The position numbers and the translations under genes are program-made. From an uncultured Veillonellaceae bacterium (GTDB taxonomy: Bacteria; Bacillota; Negativicutes; Veillonellales; Veillonellaceae): DNA of 64,000 nucleotides. Shown piece by piece: positions 1-9,126 of the stretch; the stretch's first letter is position 1; each line of letters begins with the position of its first letter. Location of the stretch: the NCBI GenBank assembly GCA_945867815.1, contig CAMBIX010000009.1, positions 17,321-81,320 on the forward strand, in the 5' to 3' direction. Under the pieces are notes generated by a model, which ran no database searches, was not told the DNA's origin, and was given only the letters and a program-made list of their open reading frames with translations.

Positions 1-629
1 TTGGTGTCGAACCGGAAGGGGCCGCTTGTATGAAAGCCGCTTTAGCGCATGGCGGACCTATTCCGTTGGATGTAGTAAATACGATTGCTGATGGTACAGC
101 AGTACGTACGGCTGGTAAGATTACTTATGAATATGTAAAACAATTTGTTGATGAAATTATCACCGTTTCTGACTATGAATTGATGGAAGCTTTTCTTTTA
201 CTTGTTGAAAAGCATAAGTTGGTTGGTGAAAATGCAGGGATTTTATCGTTAGCTGGCTTACAGAAATTAAAAGAACATGGTAAAAAGGTCGTTTCTGTAC
301 TGAGTGGCGGTAACATTGATGTGTTGACTATAGCGGCTATGATTAATAAGGGGTTAGTTGTTCGTGATCGTATTTGTACCTTTGCTATTAATTTGCCAGA
401 TAAACCGGGACAGTTGATGAAGGTGGCCCGCATTTTAGGTGAACAGAATGCCAATGTCATTAAATTAGATCATAACCAATTTAAAAATTTAAATCGTTTC
501 TCTGAAGTGGAATTGTTTGTTACGATAGAAACAAATGGTAAAGAACATGTACAACGCGTTATTGATGCACTTCATAAAGAAGGTTTACAAGTGCAACGGG
601 TGAACACACCAGAAGATGCGATTGGATAA
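1..629 (+). CDS. ilvA: Threonine ammonia-lyase, C-terminal part (5' end outside window)
   Basis: PLP-dependent deaminase that turns threonine into 2-oxobutanoate and ammonia, feeding isoleucine synthesis or threonine catabolism. The frame is open from base 3, so only about the last 209 residues are present. The catalytic-domain end is seen in VLSGGNID and the preceding GENAGILSLAG. An ACT domain follows (TFAINLPDKPGQLMKVARIL, then alternating beta/alpha pattern to the end). One ACT domain is typical of the roughly 400-residue ilvA/tdcB-like enzymes of Firmicutes and usually means allosteric control by an amino acid. The family is clear; whether the role is biosynthetic or catabolic cannot be decided here. 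Confidence 0.9.
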   Translation, partial: GVEPEGAACMKAALAHGGPIPLDVVNTIADGTAVRTAGKITYEYVKQFVDEIITVSDYELMEAFLLLVEKHKLVGENAGILSLAGLQKLKEHGKKVVSVLSGGNIDVLTIAAMINKGLVVRDRICTFAINLPDKPGQLMKVARILGEQNANVIKLDHNQFKNLNRFSEVELFVTIETNGKEHVQRVIDALHKEGLQVQRVNTPEDAIG

Positions 630-659
630 AATATAAATGCATTTATAGTAGTTTAGATT

Positions 660-720
660 GACGCTTACAACTTTGTATTCCTAGGATAAAGAACACAGGG
701 TGTAAGCGTTTTATTTTTAT
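660..720 (+). terminator. Rho-independent terminator after threonine ammonia-lyase
   Basis: A 9-bp perfect stem (ACGCTTACA at 661-669, TGTAAGCGT at 701-709) with a 31-nt loop is followed by a T-rich run. It lies 31 bases after the stop codon. Confidence 0.75.
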
Positions 721-776
721 GAAAATCGATAGTGCATAAAAAAACAAATAAACTTATAAAAGCAGACAGATTTTTA

Positions 777-805
777 TTGTTTAATTAATTAAAAGGTACT
801 ATAAT
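777..805 (+). promoter_or_regulatory. Sigma-70-type promoter of the YjeM-like permease
   Basis: TTGTTT at 777-782, 17-nt spacer, perfect TATAAT at 800-805. It lies 42 bases before the chosen start codon in a very AT-rich stretch. Confidence 0.65.
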
Positions 806-847
806 CAACTTGTTATTATCGGTATAGATATGAAGAGGTTGAATCCT

Positions 848-2398
848 ATGGACGAAGAGAAGTACATCGAAGAAGAAGAGGTAGAAGAAAAAGAAGCGAA
901 GGGGACGCTCGCCAAAAAGATTACATTAATGGGTTTGATTTTGATGATTTTTTCTTCCATTTTTGGATGGAATAATTCATTAACGGCCTTTTATCAAATG
1001 GGGTATTCAAGTATTCTTTGGTACTTGTTTGCAGCGGTATTCTTTTTTATTCCAGCAGCCTTAATGTTTGCTGAATATGGGGCTTCTTTCAAGGCGGCTA
1101 AGGGCGGTATATTTTCTTGGCTGCGTGGATCAATTGGTGAGAAATTAGCCTTTATTGGTACGTTTATTTGGCTATCCGCTTGGGTTGTGTGGCTAGTCTC
1201 CTCAAGTCAGTATTTTTTGGTAGCTTTATCGACTATGCTATTTGGGCATGATACAACAGCAGCTTGGCATTTGTTTGGTTTGTCATCAGATATGACCTTG
1301 GCTATCTTGGAAGTGGCTTTCTTAACTTTAGTTACTTTCATCTCTGTACACGGGGTAGATCGGATTGTTAAGGTAACATCGGTAGCGGGCTTTTTTACCT
1401 TGGGAATTCCTGTAGCCTTCACAATTGTGTCTTTAGTTATCTTGTTTATGCACCATGGCGTATTAGCAGAACCCTTTACGGTGACCAATCTAGTTATTTC
1501 GCCAAATCCTAATTTTATGACATCGATAGCTGTTGTTTCCTTTATCGTGTATGCCTTGTTTGCCTATGGTGGTATGGAAACAATGTCGGGGGTTATTGAT
1601 AATGTAGATAATCCATCGAAGACCTTCCCGCGTGGCGTTTTGATGGGCGCTGGCATTATGATGGTCTTGTATGTGTTAGTTATTTTTATTTGCGGGATTT
1701 CTACGAATTGGGCGGCTGTTCTTGGCAATGATAATGTTAATCTAGCCAATGTAGAATATGTTGTTATTAATAATCTGGGCCTAGAGATAGGTAAAGGCTT
1801 AGGCCTTAGTCTAGCTGCATCAGAGCTATTGGGGCGGATATTCTCCCATATTACTGCTTTTTGTGATGTGTTTGGCGGTATTGGCGCGGCGTTTGTTATG
1901 AGTTATTCCCCTATAAAATCTTTTGTTGGAGGGTGTGACTCTCGTGTCTTGCCTAAAAAATTAACGGCTTTAAATAAGCATGGCATGCCTGCTTTTGCTA
2001 TGTGGTGTCAGGTTATTTTTGTATCTGTGATTATTTTGTTTATTGCTAGTGGTGGCGCAGCAGCTGATGAATTCTACACGATTTTAATGGATATGATGAA
2101 TGTTGGCTCATCAACACCGTACTTGTTCTTAATAGGGGCTTTCCCATTCTTTAAGATGAAAAAGGATTTAGATCGGCCTTTCGTTTTTTATAAAAATATG
2201 ACGGTTACTTGGCTCGTATCAGGAATCGTTTGGTTGGTTGTAGCTGTAGGAATTATCTTTACGATTATTGAACCAATTTGGACAGGGGATTATATGACGT
2301 CCTTCTGGACGGCGTTTGGTCCTGTATTCTTTGGACTTGTGGCGTGGGGCTTCTATACGTGGAAGGAACATACACATGTGCTAGATGAAGAGAAATAA
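848..2398 (+). CDS. yjeM: APC-family amino acid permease, YjeM-like
   Basis: Inner-membrane amino acid transporter of the APC superfamily with about 12 hydrophobic segments. The N-terminal membrane region (LTLMGLILMIFSS-like start, AFYQMGYSSILWYL, FFFIPAALMFAEYG, KGGIFSWL) resembles E. coli YjeM from memory of that family; the substrate is unknown. A very acidic N-terminal tail (runs of Glu over about 20 residues) precedes the first membrane segment. I chose ATG 848 rather than the in-frame ATG at 830 because GAAGAGG (832-838) is a well-spaced ribosome binding site for 848 and overlaps the earlier start. It is monocistronic, with its own promoter and two strong hairpins after the stop. Transport of glutamate or GABA is possible but unproven. 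Confidence 0.85.
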   Translation: MDEEKYIEEEEVEEKEAKGTLAKKITLMGLILMIFSSIFGWNNSLTAFYQMGYSSILWYLFAAVFFFIPAALMFAEYGASFKAAKGGIFSWLRGSIGEKLAFIGTFIWLSAWVVWLVSSSQYFLVALSTMLFGHDTTAAWHLFGLSSDMTLAILEVAFLTLVTFISVHGVDRIVKVTSVAGFFTLGIPVAFTIVSLVILFMHHGVLAEPFTVTNLVISPNPNFMTSIAVVSFIVYALFAYGGMETMSGVIDNVDNPSKTFPRGVLMGAGIMMVLYVLVIFICGISTNWAAVLGNDNVNLANVEYVVINNLGLEIGKGLGLSLAASELLGRIFSHITAFCDVFGGIGAAFVMSYSPIKSFVGGCDSRVLPKKLTALNKHGMPAFAMWCQVIFVSVIILFIASGGAAADEFYTILMDMMNVGSSTPYLFLIGAFPFFKMKKDLDRPFVFYKNMTVTWLVSGIVWLVVAVGIIFTIIEPIWTGDYMTSFWTAFGPVFFGLVAWGFYTWKEHTHVLDEEK

Positions 2399-2422
2399 AC
2401 ATAAACGCATATACATGTTAAG

Positions 2423-2500
2423 AATAAGCTTTTGTTTCCCTTGCGAGCAGCTGATGCTAACGCAAGGCTCTTTAACGGGAAACAAAAGCTTATTTTAATT
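2423..2500 (+). terminator. Very long stem-loop terminator after the permease
   Basis: An 18-bp perfect stem (AATAAGCTTTTGTTTCCC at 2423-2440, complement at 2477-2494) runs into a T-rich tract. A second 5-bp stem (TTGCG 2441-2445 / CGCAA 2461-2465) sits in the loop. The stem is longer than a normal terminator and may act in both directions. Confidence 0.7.
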
Positions 2501-2520
2501 ATTATGAGCTAAATAGGGGG

Positions 2521-2592
2521 AGCATCTATTATTCCCTTGGGAGCGGGTCACCTTCGGCGAAGGATTCCTACGAGAAAATAGATGCTTTTTTA
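2521..2592. terminator. Second long stem-loop, terminator-like
   Basis: AGCATCTATT (2521-2530) pairs with AATAGATGCT (2577-2586), followed by TTTTTT. The 46-nt loop contains smaller inverted stretches. It may be a second terminator or one of the intergenic hairpin repeats of this genome. Confidence 0.55.
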
Positions 2593-2703
2593 TTATGCGC
2601 TTTAAAGAACAGTGAATGTTTTCTAGAATGTGTGAATATGCTCATATATAGTTAGATAAGTGATGTGGGGCGTGCTTTCACGTATAAGGAGGAAAATAAA
2701 AAT

Positions 2704-2757
2704 ATGCTTAAAGGCTTACCTGGGATTTCGCTTTTTATGTATAATGATTGTATATAG
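2704..2757 (+). CDS. Possible 17-residue leader peptide
   Basis: ATG 2704 opens a 17-codon frame ending in TAG at 2755-2757, preceded by a perfect AAGGAGG (2686-2692) at 11 nt. The peptide has no known motif. It lies just upstream of the DUF1653 gene. The strong ribosome binding site is the only support, and it could be chance or a remnant. Confidence 0.2.
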   Translation: MLKGLPGISLFMYNDCI

Positions 2758-2800
2758 ACAGTAATTGCTTGGTTTGTTTGATGAATAGTATAGGTGGTTT

Positions 2801-3058
2801 ATGACACAGGAAATAGTTATTGGTGGTTTATATCGGCACTTTAAGGGCATGTTTTATTATGTAGTCGATGTAGCGACGCATTCGGAGACGGGTGAGTCTT
2901 ATGTGGTGTATCGGCAGTTATACGGAGAACGGAAGACTTATATACGACCGTATGACATGTTTGCTAGTGAAGTGGATCATAGGAAGTATCCGCAAGTAAA
3001 GCAGGTATATCGGTTCCAGTTAATGGATGGAAAAGAAGAAGGGGCACCCTTATACTAG
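2801..3058 (+). CDS. DUF1653 family protein
   Basis: Small soluble protein of 85 residues that fits DUF1653 over its whole length: GLYRHFKGMFYYVV, then HSETGESYVVYRQLYG and the Arg-Pro-Tyr-Met-Phe segment (RPYDMF). The family's biochemical role is not established. ATG 2801 has AGGTGG upstream. The stop is 9 bases before the GTG start of the HAD phosphatase and the AGGAGG lies at the junction, so the two are very probably co-transcribed. Confidence 0.8.
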   Translation: MTQEIVIGGLYRHFKGMFYYVVDVATHSETGESYVVYRQLYGERKTYIRPYDMFASEVDHRKYPQVKQVYRFQLMDGKEEGAPLY

Positions 3059-3067
3059 GAGGTTAGC

Positions 3068-3841
3068 GTGGAACAGCATTGTTTTTTCTTTGATATAGAT
3101 AATACGTTGGCTACTTGGCCAGATGGGGTTATTTCAGATAGTACGATGGACACCTTGGAACGATTACGTCGGAAGGGACACTTCGTGGCACTGGCTACGG
3201 GACGTTTGCAGGTTGATGCTTTGCGCTTTGCTAAGCGGGCAGAGACACCTGATTTTATAGCTGATGGCGGGTTGAGTATTACGCGAGGTTGGGAAATTAA
3301 GTCTATGGAAGGCTTAGATCATAAGGCATGTATTGATTATATTGCGCAGTTAGAGCTTAAGCATATTGAGTGGGCTGTTACGTATGATAATACATTAAGA
3401 CGATTTACGCCTTATGAGGGCGTTTTAGATTGGGCGCCTTCTTGGGATGTTTTTAAGACAATTCATGATAAGAAGATAGATTATAGAGAATTTCCTGATT
3501 TTTACAAATTGTATGTTTTTATTACGCCCGAAGAAGAAAAGAGGAAAGACTTTCAGTTTTTAACAGACCAATATATTCGTTATGGAGATAATTGTATTTT
3601 ATATGAACCGATGGACAAGGCTCGTGGTGTACGTCATATGCTAACGGTGTATGGTATGCCCACCGAACGAGCTGTTGTTTTTGGTGATGGTTACAATGAT
3701 TTGTCTATGTTTAGTTCGGATTGGATGAATATTGCTATGGGAAATGCTAGAGAGGCCTTAAAAAAGGAAGCTGATTATGTGACGGCTGATTGCGATAAAG
3801 ATGGGATTTATTTAGCTTGTCGACATTTTGGATGGATATAG
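3068..3841 (+). CDS. HAD-superfamily Cof-type (IIB) phosphatase
   Basis: Predicted cytosolic sugar-phosphate or nucleotide phosphatase of 257 residues. Motif I is FFDIDNTLA (nucleophile and acid Asp), motif II is ALATGR, the C2B cap lies in the middle, and motif IV is VVFGDGYNDLSMF with a preceding Lys in MDKARG. The start is GTG 3068, given by AGGAGG at 3057-3062. It follows the DUF1653 gene in an apparent two-gene operon. Members of the family often have broad substrates, so a specific reaction cannot be named. Confidence 0.85.
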   Translation: MEQHCFFFDIDNTLATWPDGVISDSTMDTLERLRRKGHFVALATGRLQVDALRFAKRAETPDFIADGGLSITRGWEIKSMEGLDHKACIDYIAQLELKHIEWAVTYDNTLRRFTPYEGVLDWAPSWDVFKTIHDKKIDYREFPDFYKLYVFITPEEEKRKDFQFLTDQYIRYGDNCILYEPMDKARGVRHMLTVYGMPTERAVVFGDGYNDLSMFSSDWMNIAMGNAREALKKEADYVTADCDKDGIYLACRHFGWI

Positions 3842-3889
3842 GTTGTTATTTGTTGTTTTACAATAACAAGTAGGGAGGAAGATTCATCT

Positions 3890-3960
3890 AGTCAACCTCT
3901 TAAATAAATGCTATAATGAATTAGCGTAAACCGCTCACTTGTGAGCGGTTTTATCTTTTT
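3890..3960 (+). terminator. Terminator between the HAD gene and the cyclophilin gene, with a possible promoter
   Basis: AACCGCTCAC (3929-3938) pairs with GTGAGCGGTT (3941-3950) over a 2-base gap, then a T-rich run. TATAAT at 3912-3917 lies just upstream with a weak -35 (AGTCAA 3890-3895). A transcript from that promoter would meet the hairpin at once, so the hairpin either ends read-through from upstream or acts as an attenuator for the cyclophilin gene. Confidence 0.6.
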
Positions 3961-3978
3961 GCGTAGGAGAAGATATAG

Positions 3979-4653
3979 ATGAAACAGTTGCGATGGATAG
4001 TTACAATTATGTTGGCATTAGCCGTAGTAATAGTGCCATTTAGTTTTTCTCAAGTAGGGGCAGCTTGGCAGATGCATTTAGCTGATACGAATACAGCTCA
4101 GCCAGTGCCGGATCAGTATGCGACGATTACGACGACGGCTGGTGTTATCAAGGTGCGTCTATATGGTACACAGGTGCCTATTACGGTGCGGAATTTTGAT
4201 AAATTAGCTGAATCTGGTTATTATAATGGTTTAACCTTCCATCGTGTTATAAAAGGATTTATGATTCAAGGCGGCGATAATGGCAAGGGTGGTCCTGGAT
4301 ATCATATTCCTGATGAAATTCGTAAGAATTTAAACTTTGACAGTGCAGGGTATTTAGCTATGGCTAATGCAGGACCTAATACAGGCAATGCACAGTTCTT
4401 TATTACCGTAGAGCCAACACCTTGGCTTAATGGTAAACATACTATTTTTGGGACTGTTGTTAGCGGCATGGATGTGGTTAAGAAAATTAATGCCGTACAG
4501 ACGGATAGCGTTGACCGCCCAGTGCAGCCAATTACGATTGAATCCATTACGATTACGCCTATTAAGTATGGTTCGGTACCAGAACATACTAATACGGTGG
4601 AACCGGAAGGTGGCTGGGATGTAGGCCATAATTTCCAGTTGTGGAATAAATAA
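3979..4653 (+). CDS. Exported cyclophilin-type peptidyl-prolyl isomerase
   Basis: Catalyses cis-trans isomerisation of prolyl bonds, here outside the cytoplasm. A signal peptide or anchor (MKQLRWIVTIMLALAVVIVPFS) is followed by the cyclophilin domain from about residue 45. Family motifs are FHRVIKGFMIQGGD (catalytic Arg), NTGNAQFFIT and LNGKHTIFG. The C-terminus has a short unusual extension after the core. The length of 224 residues suits an exported bacterial cyclophilin. TAGGAGAAG precedes ATG 3979. In a diderm cell it would act in the periplasm, folding envelope proteins. Confidence 0.9.
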   Translation: MKQLRWIVTIMLALAVVIVPFSFSQVGAAWQMHLADTNTAQPVPDQYATITTTAGVIKVRLYGTQVPITVRNFDKLAESGYYNGLTFHRVIKGFMIQGGDNGKGGPGYHIPDEIRKNLNFDSAGYLAMANAGPNTGNAQFFITVEPTPWLNGKHTIFGTVVSGMDVVKKINAVQTDSVDRPVQPITIESITITPIKYGSVPEHTNTVEPEGGWDVGHNFQLWNK

Positions 4654-4684
4654 TAGTTAGTCTAGGATAGTCGTTATAGTATAT

Positions 4685-5002
4685 ATGGATAGAGATAGTA
4701 GCATGGATACAGATTCAGGAAAAGCCTATACATATATGGTGCAGTGTGCAGATGGTTCTTTTTATACGGGATGGACATTTGACTTAGCGGCTCGTGTGGA
4801 AGCCCATAATGGTTTGCGGCCAGGAGGCGCCAAGTATACAAGATGCCGGCGACCGGTTAAGTTAGTGTGGTATACGGCATTTGACCGCAAACAGGATGCG
4901 CAGTCCATGGAATATCAGGTAAAACAAATGGTTAGAGACCAAAAGGTAGCTTTAATAAAGGCTTTTCAAGAAAATCATACAGAAGATGGAGGTAAGCAAT
5001 GA
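4685..5002 (+). CDS. GIY-YIG domain protein (UPF0213/YhbQ-like)
   Basis: Single-domain GIY-YIG nuclease-like protein of about 105 residues. The two motif halves read YTYMVQCADGSFYTGWT, and the conserved Arg, His-Asn and Tyr-Thr-Arg positions are in ARVEAHN and AKYTRCRRP. The family is small and its role is loosely linked to DNA repair. There is no clear ribosome binding site for ATG 4685; ATG 4703 is an alternative that removes six residues. The stop overlaps the next start by 4 bases (ATGA), so translation is coupled to the DUF1934 gene. Confidence 0.8.
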   Translation: MDRDSSMDTDSGKAYTYMVQCADGSFYTGWTFDLAARVEAHNGLRPGGAKYTRCRRPVKLVWYTAFDRKQDAQSMEYQVKQMVRDQKVALIKAFQENHTEDGGKQ

Positions 5003-5433
5003 AACGAGTGGTTATCTCTGTTAAAAGCACCCAGCGGGATAAACTTGGCCATGATGAGGTTGTAGAATTGGTGTCTATGGGTCGTTATTATGAACGGCGT
5101 GGTATTCAGTATATTATTTATGAGGAAACAGAGGTAACCGGTCTTGAAGGGGTGCGGACAACCATTAAGGTAAGCCCTAAGTCCGTTATTTTAATTCGTC
5201 ATGGCAAGGTCAATATGAAGCACGTGTATGAAATGGATAAGATACACGAAAGTCTATATAGGACTCCCTTTGGGGATTTAGATATGCTAGTAAAAACACA
5301 TGAATTAAGTTCAAATATTGTTGATGGTGTAGGCCATGTACATTTAGGTTATGATATATCGATTGCTGGGGATTGGACCTATTACAACCAGTTAGATATT
5401 ACCTTGAAGGAGGATACAACACATGGAAATTAA
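4999..5433 (+). CDS. DUF1934 family protein (YwiB-like)
   Basis: Soluble beta-barrel-type protein of 144 residues fitting DUF1934 throughout, with the typical order: YIIYEE, TTIKV, VILIRHG, YRTPFGDL, and a C-terminal barrel half ending in QLDITLKE. In Bacillus subtilis the relative ywiB also sits directly upstream of argS, and the same arrangement is seen here, with an 11-base overlap into argS. The start overlaps the previous stop. Function is unknown. Confidence 0.82.
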   Translation: MKRVVISVKSTQRDKLGHDEVVELVSMGRYYERRGIQYIIYEETEVTGLEGVRTTIKVSPKSVILIRHGKVNMKHVYEMDKIHESLYRTPFGDLDMLVKTHELSSNIVDGVGHVHLGYDISIAGDWTYYNQLDITLKEDTTHGN

Positions 5434-7084
5434 AGATATCTTAAAACAAGATATTGAAAGAGCTATACAAGGCGCTGTGGCAGCTGGGGAATTACCAGAT
5501 GGGACCTATCCAGCCGTTGTTTTAGAAGTGCCACCACAAAAAGAATTTGGGGATTTTTCTACTAATATTGCCATGCAGTCCGCTCGTGTAGCTCATAAGA
5601 GTCCTCGTGATATTGCTCAGGCTATTTTGAAGCATATAAGTCAAGACCATATTACGAAAACGGATGTAGCTGGTGCTGGTTTTATTAACTTTTTTGTAAA
5701 ATCAGACGTTATTTATGATACTTTGCGGCAAGCCTTGGCAGCTGGCGAAGCGTATGGTCAAAAAGCGGAACGTCCTGATGATTACATTCAGGTAGAATAT
5801 GTTAGTGCTAATCCAACAGGTCTTTTGCATGTAGGTCATGGCCGGGGCGCGGCTTATGGTAGTGCTTTGGTTAACTTGTTGCGGGCTGATGGATATAAGG
5901 TAGATGCTGAGTACTATATTAATGATGCAGGTAAGCAGATTGATAATATGGCCTTGTCTGTTAATGCACGGTATATGGAATTATTGGGTAAACCCTCTGA
6001 GTTCCCAGAAAATGGCTATCATGGACAGGATATTATTGATACGGCCCAGGCCTTAATTGATTGGAAAGGTGATTTCTTCTTAAGTCTGCCAGAAACAGAA
6101 CGGATTCCTTTCTTTAAGGAATATGCTTTATGTGAAAAGTTAGACGGCCTTCGTAAGACCTTAAATCGTTTTAATGTACATTTTGATACGTGGTTTAGTG
6201 AACGATCTTTACATAAAGGCAAAATTCAAGCAGCTATTAAGCAGTTACAGGCTGATGGTAAAATTTATGAAAAAGATGGGGCTTTATGGTTAAAGTCCAC
6301 AGAATGTGGGGACGATAAGGATCGTGTAGTTGTTCGTGATAATGGGGAAGGCACGTATTTAGCAGCTGATATTGCTTACCATAGAGATAAATGTGATCGT
6401 GGATTTAAGGAAATCATTGATATTTGGGGCGCAGACCATCATGGGTATGTAGCTCGCGTTAAGGCCGCTTTACAATTGTTGGGCTATGATCCAGACAAGA
6501 TGACTGTTTTATTATTGCAAATGGTAGCCTTGTTCCGTGATGGGGAATTGGTTAAGATGTCTAAGCGGACTGGTGAAAGTGTTACTTTAGATGAATTATT
6601 AGATGAAGTGGGTGTTGATGCGGCTCGTTACTTCTTCTTGATGCGATCCTTAGATAGTCAGCTTGATTTTGATATTAATTTAGCCGCATCTAAGTCTAAC
6701 GATAATCCCGTCTATTATATTCAATATGCGCATGCTCGTATTCATAGTATTTTTAATCAAGTAAAAGAAGCTGGCGTGACTCTAGGAGATTGGAGTCAGG
6801 TAGATTTTACCCCATTAACGACAGAACGAGAACTAGAATTGATTAAAAAGATTGGCGAATACCCAGAAGAAATTTCTGTGGCGGCAGCTCATCGGGCGCC
6901 TCATCGGATTGCACGGTATCTGTATGAGTTAGCTGGCTTGTTCCATTCATTCTATAAACAGGGGCGTATTATTGGTGTGGAATCCAATTTACAGCAAGCT
7001 CGCTTAGGCTTAATTACTGCTGTAGGGCTTGTCCTTCGGAGTGGGTTAGGTATACTAGGTATTTCAGCACCAGATAAAATGTAG
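5423..7084 (+). CDS. argS: Arginyl-tRNA synthetase
   Basis: Class I aminoacyl-tRNA synthetase that charges tRNA-Arg, cytosolic. Length of 553 residues is normal. The N-terminal Add-1 domain (residues 1-110) leads into the HIGH-type motif HVGHG after SANPTGLL, the KMSKS-type motif KMSKRTG follows DGELV, and the C-terminal DALR anticodon-binding domain ends the protein. AAGGAGG lies at 5405-5411 inside the preceding DUF1934 gene, which it overlaps by 11 bases. Confidence 0.97.
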   Translation: MEIKDILKQDIERAIQGAVAAGELPDGTYPAVVLEVPPQKEFGDFSTNIAMQSARVAHKSPRDIAQAILKHISQDHITKTDVAGAGFINFFVKSDVIYDTLRQALAAGEAYGQKAERPDDYIQVEYVSANPTGLLHVGHGRGAAYGSALVNLLRADGYKVDAEYYINDAGKQIDNMALSVNARYMELLGKPSEFPENGYHGQDIIDTAQALIDWKGDFFLSLPETERIPFFKEYALCEKLDGLRKTLNRFNVHFDTWFSERSLHKGKIQAAIKQLQADGKIYEKDGALWLKSTECGDDKDRVVVRDNGEGTYLAADIAYHRDKCDRGFKEIIDIWGADHHGYVARVKAALQLLGYDPDKMTVLLLQMVALFRDGELVKMSKRTGESVTLDELLDEVGVDAARYFFLMRSLDSQLDFDINLAASKSNDNPVYYIQYAHARIHSIFNQVKEAGVTLGDWSQVDFTPLTTERELELIKKIGEYPEEISVAAAHRAPHRIARYLYELAGLFHSFYKQGRIIGVESNLQQARLGLITAVGLVLRSGLGILGISAPDKM

Positions 7085-7163
7085 CTGAAGTAGCCCTTCA
7101 TATCTTGAGTAAAATTTTATATAATACATATATGTGTGTATAAGTTCGTACCTGGGAGGCATC

Positions 7164-8780
7164 ATGGCAACTAAGTATATTTTTGTAACAGGCGGCGTCG
7201 TATCATCATTAGGTAAAGGGATTACGGCGGCTTCATTAGGCCGATTATTGAAAAATCGTGGTTTTAAAGTAACGATTCAGAAATTTGATCCATATATTAA
7301 TATTGACCCAGGTACGATGAGTCCTTATCAGCATGGGGAAGTGTTTGTTACTGATGATGGTGCCGAAACGGACTTAGACTTAGGCCATTATGAACGCTTT
7401 ATCGATATTAATCTTGGTAAAAGTTCCAATGTAACAGCTGGTAAGGTGTATTGGTCTGTTATTAATAAGGAACGTAAAGGGGATTATTTAGGCAGCACGG
7501 TACAGGTTATTCCTCATATTACTAATGAAATTAAACAAAATGTATATCGCGTAGGTAAAGAAGATAATGCTGATGTTGTAATTACTGAAATTGGCGGTAC
7601 CGTAGGGGATATTGAAAGCCTTCCTTTCTTAGAAGCCATTCGCCAGGTCAAAAAAGAAGTGGGGCGTGATGATGTATTATACATCCATGTTACCCTTGTA
7701 CCATACATTAATGCAGCTGGTGAGTTAAAGACAAAACCGACCCAACATAGTGTAAAAGAATTACGTAGTATTGGGATTCAGCCAGATATTATTGTTTGTC
7801 GTACAGAAAAGATGATTTCTGATGAAATGAAAGAAAAATTGGCTTTATTCTGTGATATTGATCCAGATGCGGTTATTGAAAATCAAACTTGCAGTACGAT
7901 TTATGAAGTGCCTTTGATGATGCAAGATGAAGGCTTAGACAGTATTGTAGTTAATAAATTGAATTTACCAGATCGTCCAGCAGACATGGAAGACTGGAAG
8001 AAGATGGTTCATAAAATTTTGAATCCAAAGAAGGAAGTTACTGTAGCCTTAGTTGGTAAGTATGTAGCTTTACATGATGCGTATTTAAGCGTAGTAGAAG
8101 CCTTGAGCCATGCTGGGGTAGCTGATGAAACTAAGGTTAATATTAAATGGGTAGATTCAGAAGAAGTGGAAGCACCAGGAATCAAGGTCGAAGATATTTA
8201 TAAGGATGTAGACGGAATTATTGTCCCAGGGGGCTTTGGCTATCGCGGCGTTGAAGGCAAGATTAAGACGATTCAATATGCGCGTGAAAATAAGGTGCCT
8301 TATTTTGGTTTGTGCTTAGGTATGCAGACAGCGGTTATGGAATTTGCTCGCCACGTAGCTGGTCTTGAAGGGGCTAATTCAACAGAATTTGATGCAGAAA
8401 CTAAATATCCGGTTATTGATTTGATGGCTGATCAGGTGGATGTAGATAAAAAGGGTGGTACTATGCGTCTAGGTTTATATCCATGCAAGACAGCAACAGG
8501 TACTAAGGTTTGTGAAGCTTATAATGAAGATTTGATTTATGAACGTCATCGTCATCGTTATGAATTTAATAATGAGTTCCGTCAACGTTTGACAGATGCG
8601 GGCTTAGTGATTAGCGGGACATCACCAGATGAGCGTCTAGTTGAATGTATTGAGGTACCAGATCATCCTTGGTTTGTAGGGGTACAGTTTCATCCGGAAT
8701 TGAAATCTCGTCCAACGAATCCGCATCCATTGTTCAAGGGCTTTATTGATGCGGTTATTAAGGCTAAAAAAGTAAAATAG
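7164..8780 (+). CDS. pyrG: CTP synthase
   Basis: Makes CTP from UTP, ATP and glutamine in the last step of pyrimidine nucleotide synthesis. The N-terminal synthetase domain begins [17 protein letters not shown] and contains GGTVGDIES. The C-terminal class I glutamine amidotransferase has the Cys nucleophile in FGLCLGMQ and the His/Glu pair in FHPEL. The start is ATG 7164 (538 residues), set by GGGAGG at 7154-7159; an in-frame start 30 bases earlier has no ribosome binding site. A terminator follows at 8797. Confidence 0.97.
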   Translation: MATKYIFVTGGVVSSLGKGITAASLGRLLKNRGFKVTIQKFDPYINIDPGTMSPYQHGEVFVTDDGAETDLDLGHYERFIDINLGKSSNVTAGKVYWSVINKERKGDYLGSTVQVIPHITNEIKQNVYRVGKEDNADVVITEIGGTVGDIESLPFLEAIRQVKKEVGRDDVLYIHVTLVPYINAAGELKTKPTQHSVKELRSIGIQPDIIVCRTEKMISDEMKEKLALFCDIDPDAVIENQTCSTIYEVPLMMQDEGLDSIVVNKLNLPDRPADMEDWKKMVHKILNPKKEVTVALVGKYVALHDAYLSVVEALSHAGVADETKVNIKWVDSEEVEAPGIKVEDIYKDVDGIIVPGGFGYRGVEGKIKTIQYARENKVPYFGLCLGMQTAVMEFARHVAGLEGANSTEFDAETKYPVIDLMADQVDVDKKGGTMRLGLYPCKTATGTKVCEAYNEDLIYERHRHRYEFNNEFRQRLTDAGLVISGTSPDERLVECIEVPDHPWFVGVQFHPELKSRPTNPHPLFKGFIDAVIKAKKVK

Positions 8781-8796
8781 AATAAAACTATCTATA

Positions 8797-8830
8797 AGAA
8801 GTGGTCGATTAAATGGCCGCTTCTTTTTTT
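8797..8830 (+). terminator. Terminator after pyrG
   Basis: A 10-bp stem with G-U pairs (AGAAGTGGTC 8797-8806, GGCCGCTTCT 8815-8824) and an 8-nt loop runs into a seven-T tract. Confidence 0.8.
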
Positions 8831-8844
8831 GCTTTGTACAGGGA

Positions 8845-8928
8845 ACGGAAGCACCTAATGGTCTTCAAAAGCTCCGTCCTCTGCTACGCTCCGCAAGACG
8901 CTTTGAAGAGACATTAGGTACTTCGTGA
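8845..8928. repeat. Intergenic hairpin repeat, family A, copy 1
   Basis: About 84 bases forming a nested hairpin. The outer arms are GAAGCACCTAATG and CATTAGGTACTTC, the inner arms are GTCTTCAAAAGC and GCTTTGAAGAG. The tip holds CTACGCTCCGCAAGACG. It ends in CTTCGTGA, as the other copies do. It lies in the pyrG-ilvE gap. Confidence 0.75.
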
Positions 8929-8964
8929 TTTAAAGCTTCTAATGAATAAGTATAGGCACAGTGT

Positions 8965-9048
8965 ACGGAAGCATTTAATGGTCTTCAAAAGCTTCGTTCT
9001 TCGCTATGCTCTGCAAGTCGTTTTGAAGAGACAATAGGTGCTTCTTGA
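8965..9048. repeat. Intergenic hairpin repeat, family A, copy 2
   Basis: A tandem second copy, about 120 bases after the first, with the same nested design (ACGGAAGCATTTAATGGTCT, TTTTGAAGAGACAATAGGTG, CTTCTTGA). Several compensatory and non-compensatory changes separate it from copy 1, so it is an older duplicate. Confidence 0.7.
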
Positions 9049-9126
9049 TTTATGGTTTCTATTATATCGTTATGATACTTGGTGATACAGTGGTTTGAAT
9101 ATTTTCTTGTTACTCCTATTAATACT

